This document shows, piece after piece, positions 5,029 to 5,302 of a stretch of DNA of 5,302 bases. Both the position numbers and the translations under genes were made by a program. The stretch comes from Candidatus Falkowbacteria bacterium CG02_land_8_20_14_3_00_36_14 (GTDB lineage: Bacteria > Patescibacteriota > Patescibacteriia > Patescibacteriales > UM-FILTER-36-11). Where the stretch lies: the NCBI GenBank assembly GCA_002781265.1, contig PETS01000037.1, forward strand, positions 1-5,302, given 5' to 3'. The stretch's first letter is position 1, and the number at the start of each line of letters is the position of its first letter. A model generated the notes under the pieces. That model did no database searches. It saw only the letters and a list, made by a program, of their open reading frames with translations, and had not been told where the DNA came from.

Positions 5029-5262
5029 TCATTCACCTTTCATAATCTCAAGTTTCTTTCTTGCTATTTCTTTTGCGTCCTCATAACTAAATCCATCTGT
5101 CAAATCCGGGGCTTTATTCATTTCATCATCAGGATCCATTGTTCCATTAACATAAGCTTCAAGATCTTCTTTACTCCAACTATTAAAAGTCCCCTCTGCG
5201 TCTTGTCTTGCTCTTTTTATTATATCTTCCTGTGTAATAAATTTTGGTGTTTCTAAACCCAT
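5029..5262 (-). CDS. Small acidic protein of unknown function
   Basis: I do not recognise this 77-residue protein. It is soluble, acidic and Cys-free. Residues ~10-39 (ITQEDIIKRARQDAE, SWSKEDLEAYVNG) and ~59-75 (SYEDAKEIARKKLEIMKG) should be helices joined by an acidic linker (DPDDE, 43-47); there is no signal peptide or membrane segment. A perfect TATAAT lies at 5284-5279, so the leader would be ~10 nt; the matching -35 falls outside the window. There is no SD, as for most genes here. A strong terminator follows, so it is probably transcribed alone. A real gene is likely from its own promoter, terminator and protein-like composition. Confidence 0.7.
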   Translation of the reverse strand: MGLETPKFITQEDIIKRARQDAEGTFNSWSKEDLEAYVNGTMDPDDEMNKAPDLTDGFSYEDAKEIARKKLEIMKGE

Positions 5263-5278
5263 AATTTTTAAATTAATA

Positions 5279-5284
5279 ATTATA
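5279..5284 (-). promoter_or_regulatory. -10 box ahead of the 77-residue gene
   Basis: A perfect TATAAT on the minus strand ends 16 bases before the ATG. The -35 would start at 5302 or beyond, so the promoter is only half visible. Confidence 0.45.
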
Positions 5285-5302
5285 TATTATTAGACCGTTG
5301 AT

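Noticed and set aside
1..5302. CRISPR arrays, tRNA or rRNA genes, transposases, att sites
   Set aside because: No regularly spaced repeats, cloverleaf, conserved rRNA segment, transposase motif or flanking duplications were seen on either strand.

Overview
The window is AT-rich, gene-dense, single-copy bacterial chromosome. Short intergenic gaps, overlapping or abutting genes and few Shine-Dalgarno (SD) sites fit a streamlined genome. A candidate-phyla-radiation (Patescibacteria/Parcubacteria-like) bacterium is the best guess. This is inference from gene style, from the divergent MurC, and from short dispersed repeats that I associate with such genomes by memory. UGA is used as a stop, so there is no sign of the recoded genetic code of some of these lineages.

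Layout: (1) 1-173 is noncoding, with a candidate minus-strand terminator and a perfect 12-bp inverted repeat of dispersed-repeat type. (2) 174-2245, minus strand, is a two-gene operon: a HIT-family protein, then a KefB/NapA-type (CPA2) cation:proton antiporter with a C-terminal TrkA-N/RCK domain. Its promoter overlaps the terminator of the preceding minus-strand unit, and its predicted start site coincides with the HIT start codon, so the mRNA may be leaderless. (3) 2322-2600, minus strand, is a doubtful small ORF with a coiled-coil C-terminus and a strong UUCG-loop terminator. (4) About 2470-3445, plus strand, is a self-contained transcription unit of unknown function: a consensus -35 promoter, a ~125-nt structured leader, the only strong SD in the window, two ORFs overlapping by ATGA, and an intrinsic terminator. 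The two ORFs may be one gene split by a frameshift. (5) 3468-4922, minus strand, is murC, the cytoplasmic ligase adding L-Ala to UDP-MurNAc. It carries two peptides that look repeat-derived, inserted in frame. (6) 5029-5262, minus strand, encodes a 77-residue acidic protein of unknown function, followed by a probably bidirectional terminator whose T-tract runs into the murC promoter.

The known genes are housekeeping (peptidoglycan precursor synthesis, ion homeostasis, nucleotide-phosphate hydrolysis or transfer) and show no common pathway. The plus-strand cassette is the odd one out in strand, translation signals and lack of recognisable homology. It is the best candidate here for something undescribed, but no function can be assigned from sequence alone.
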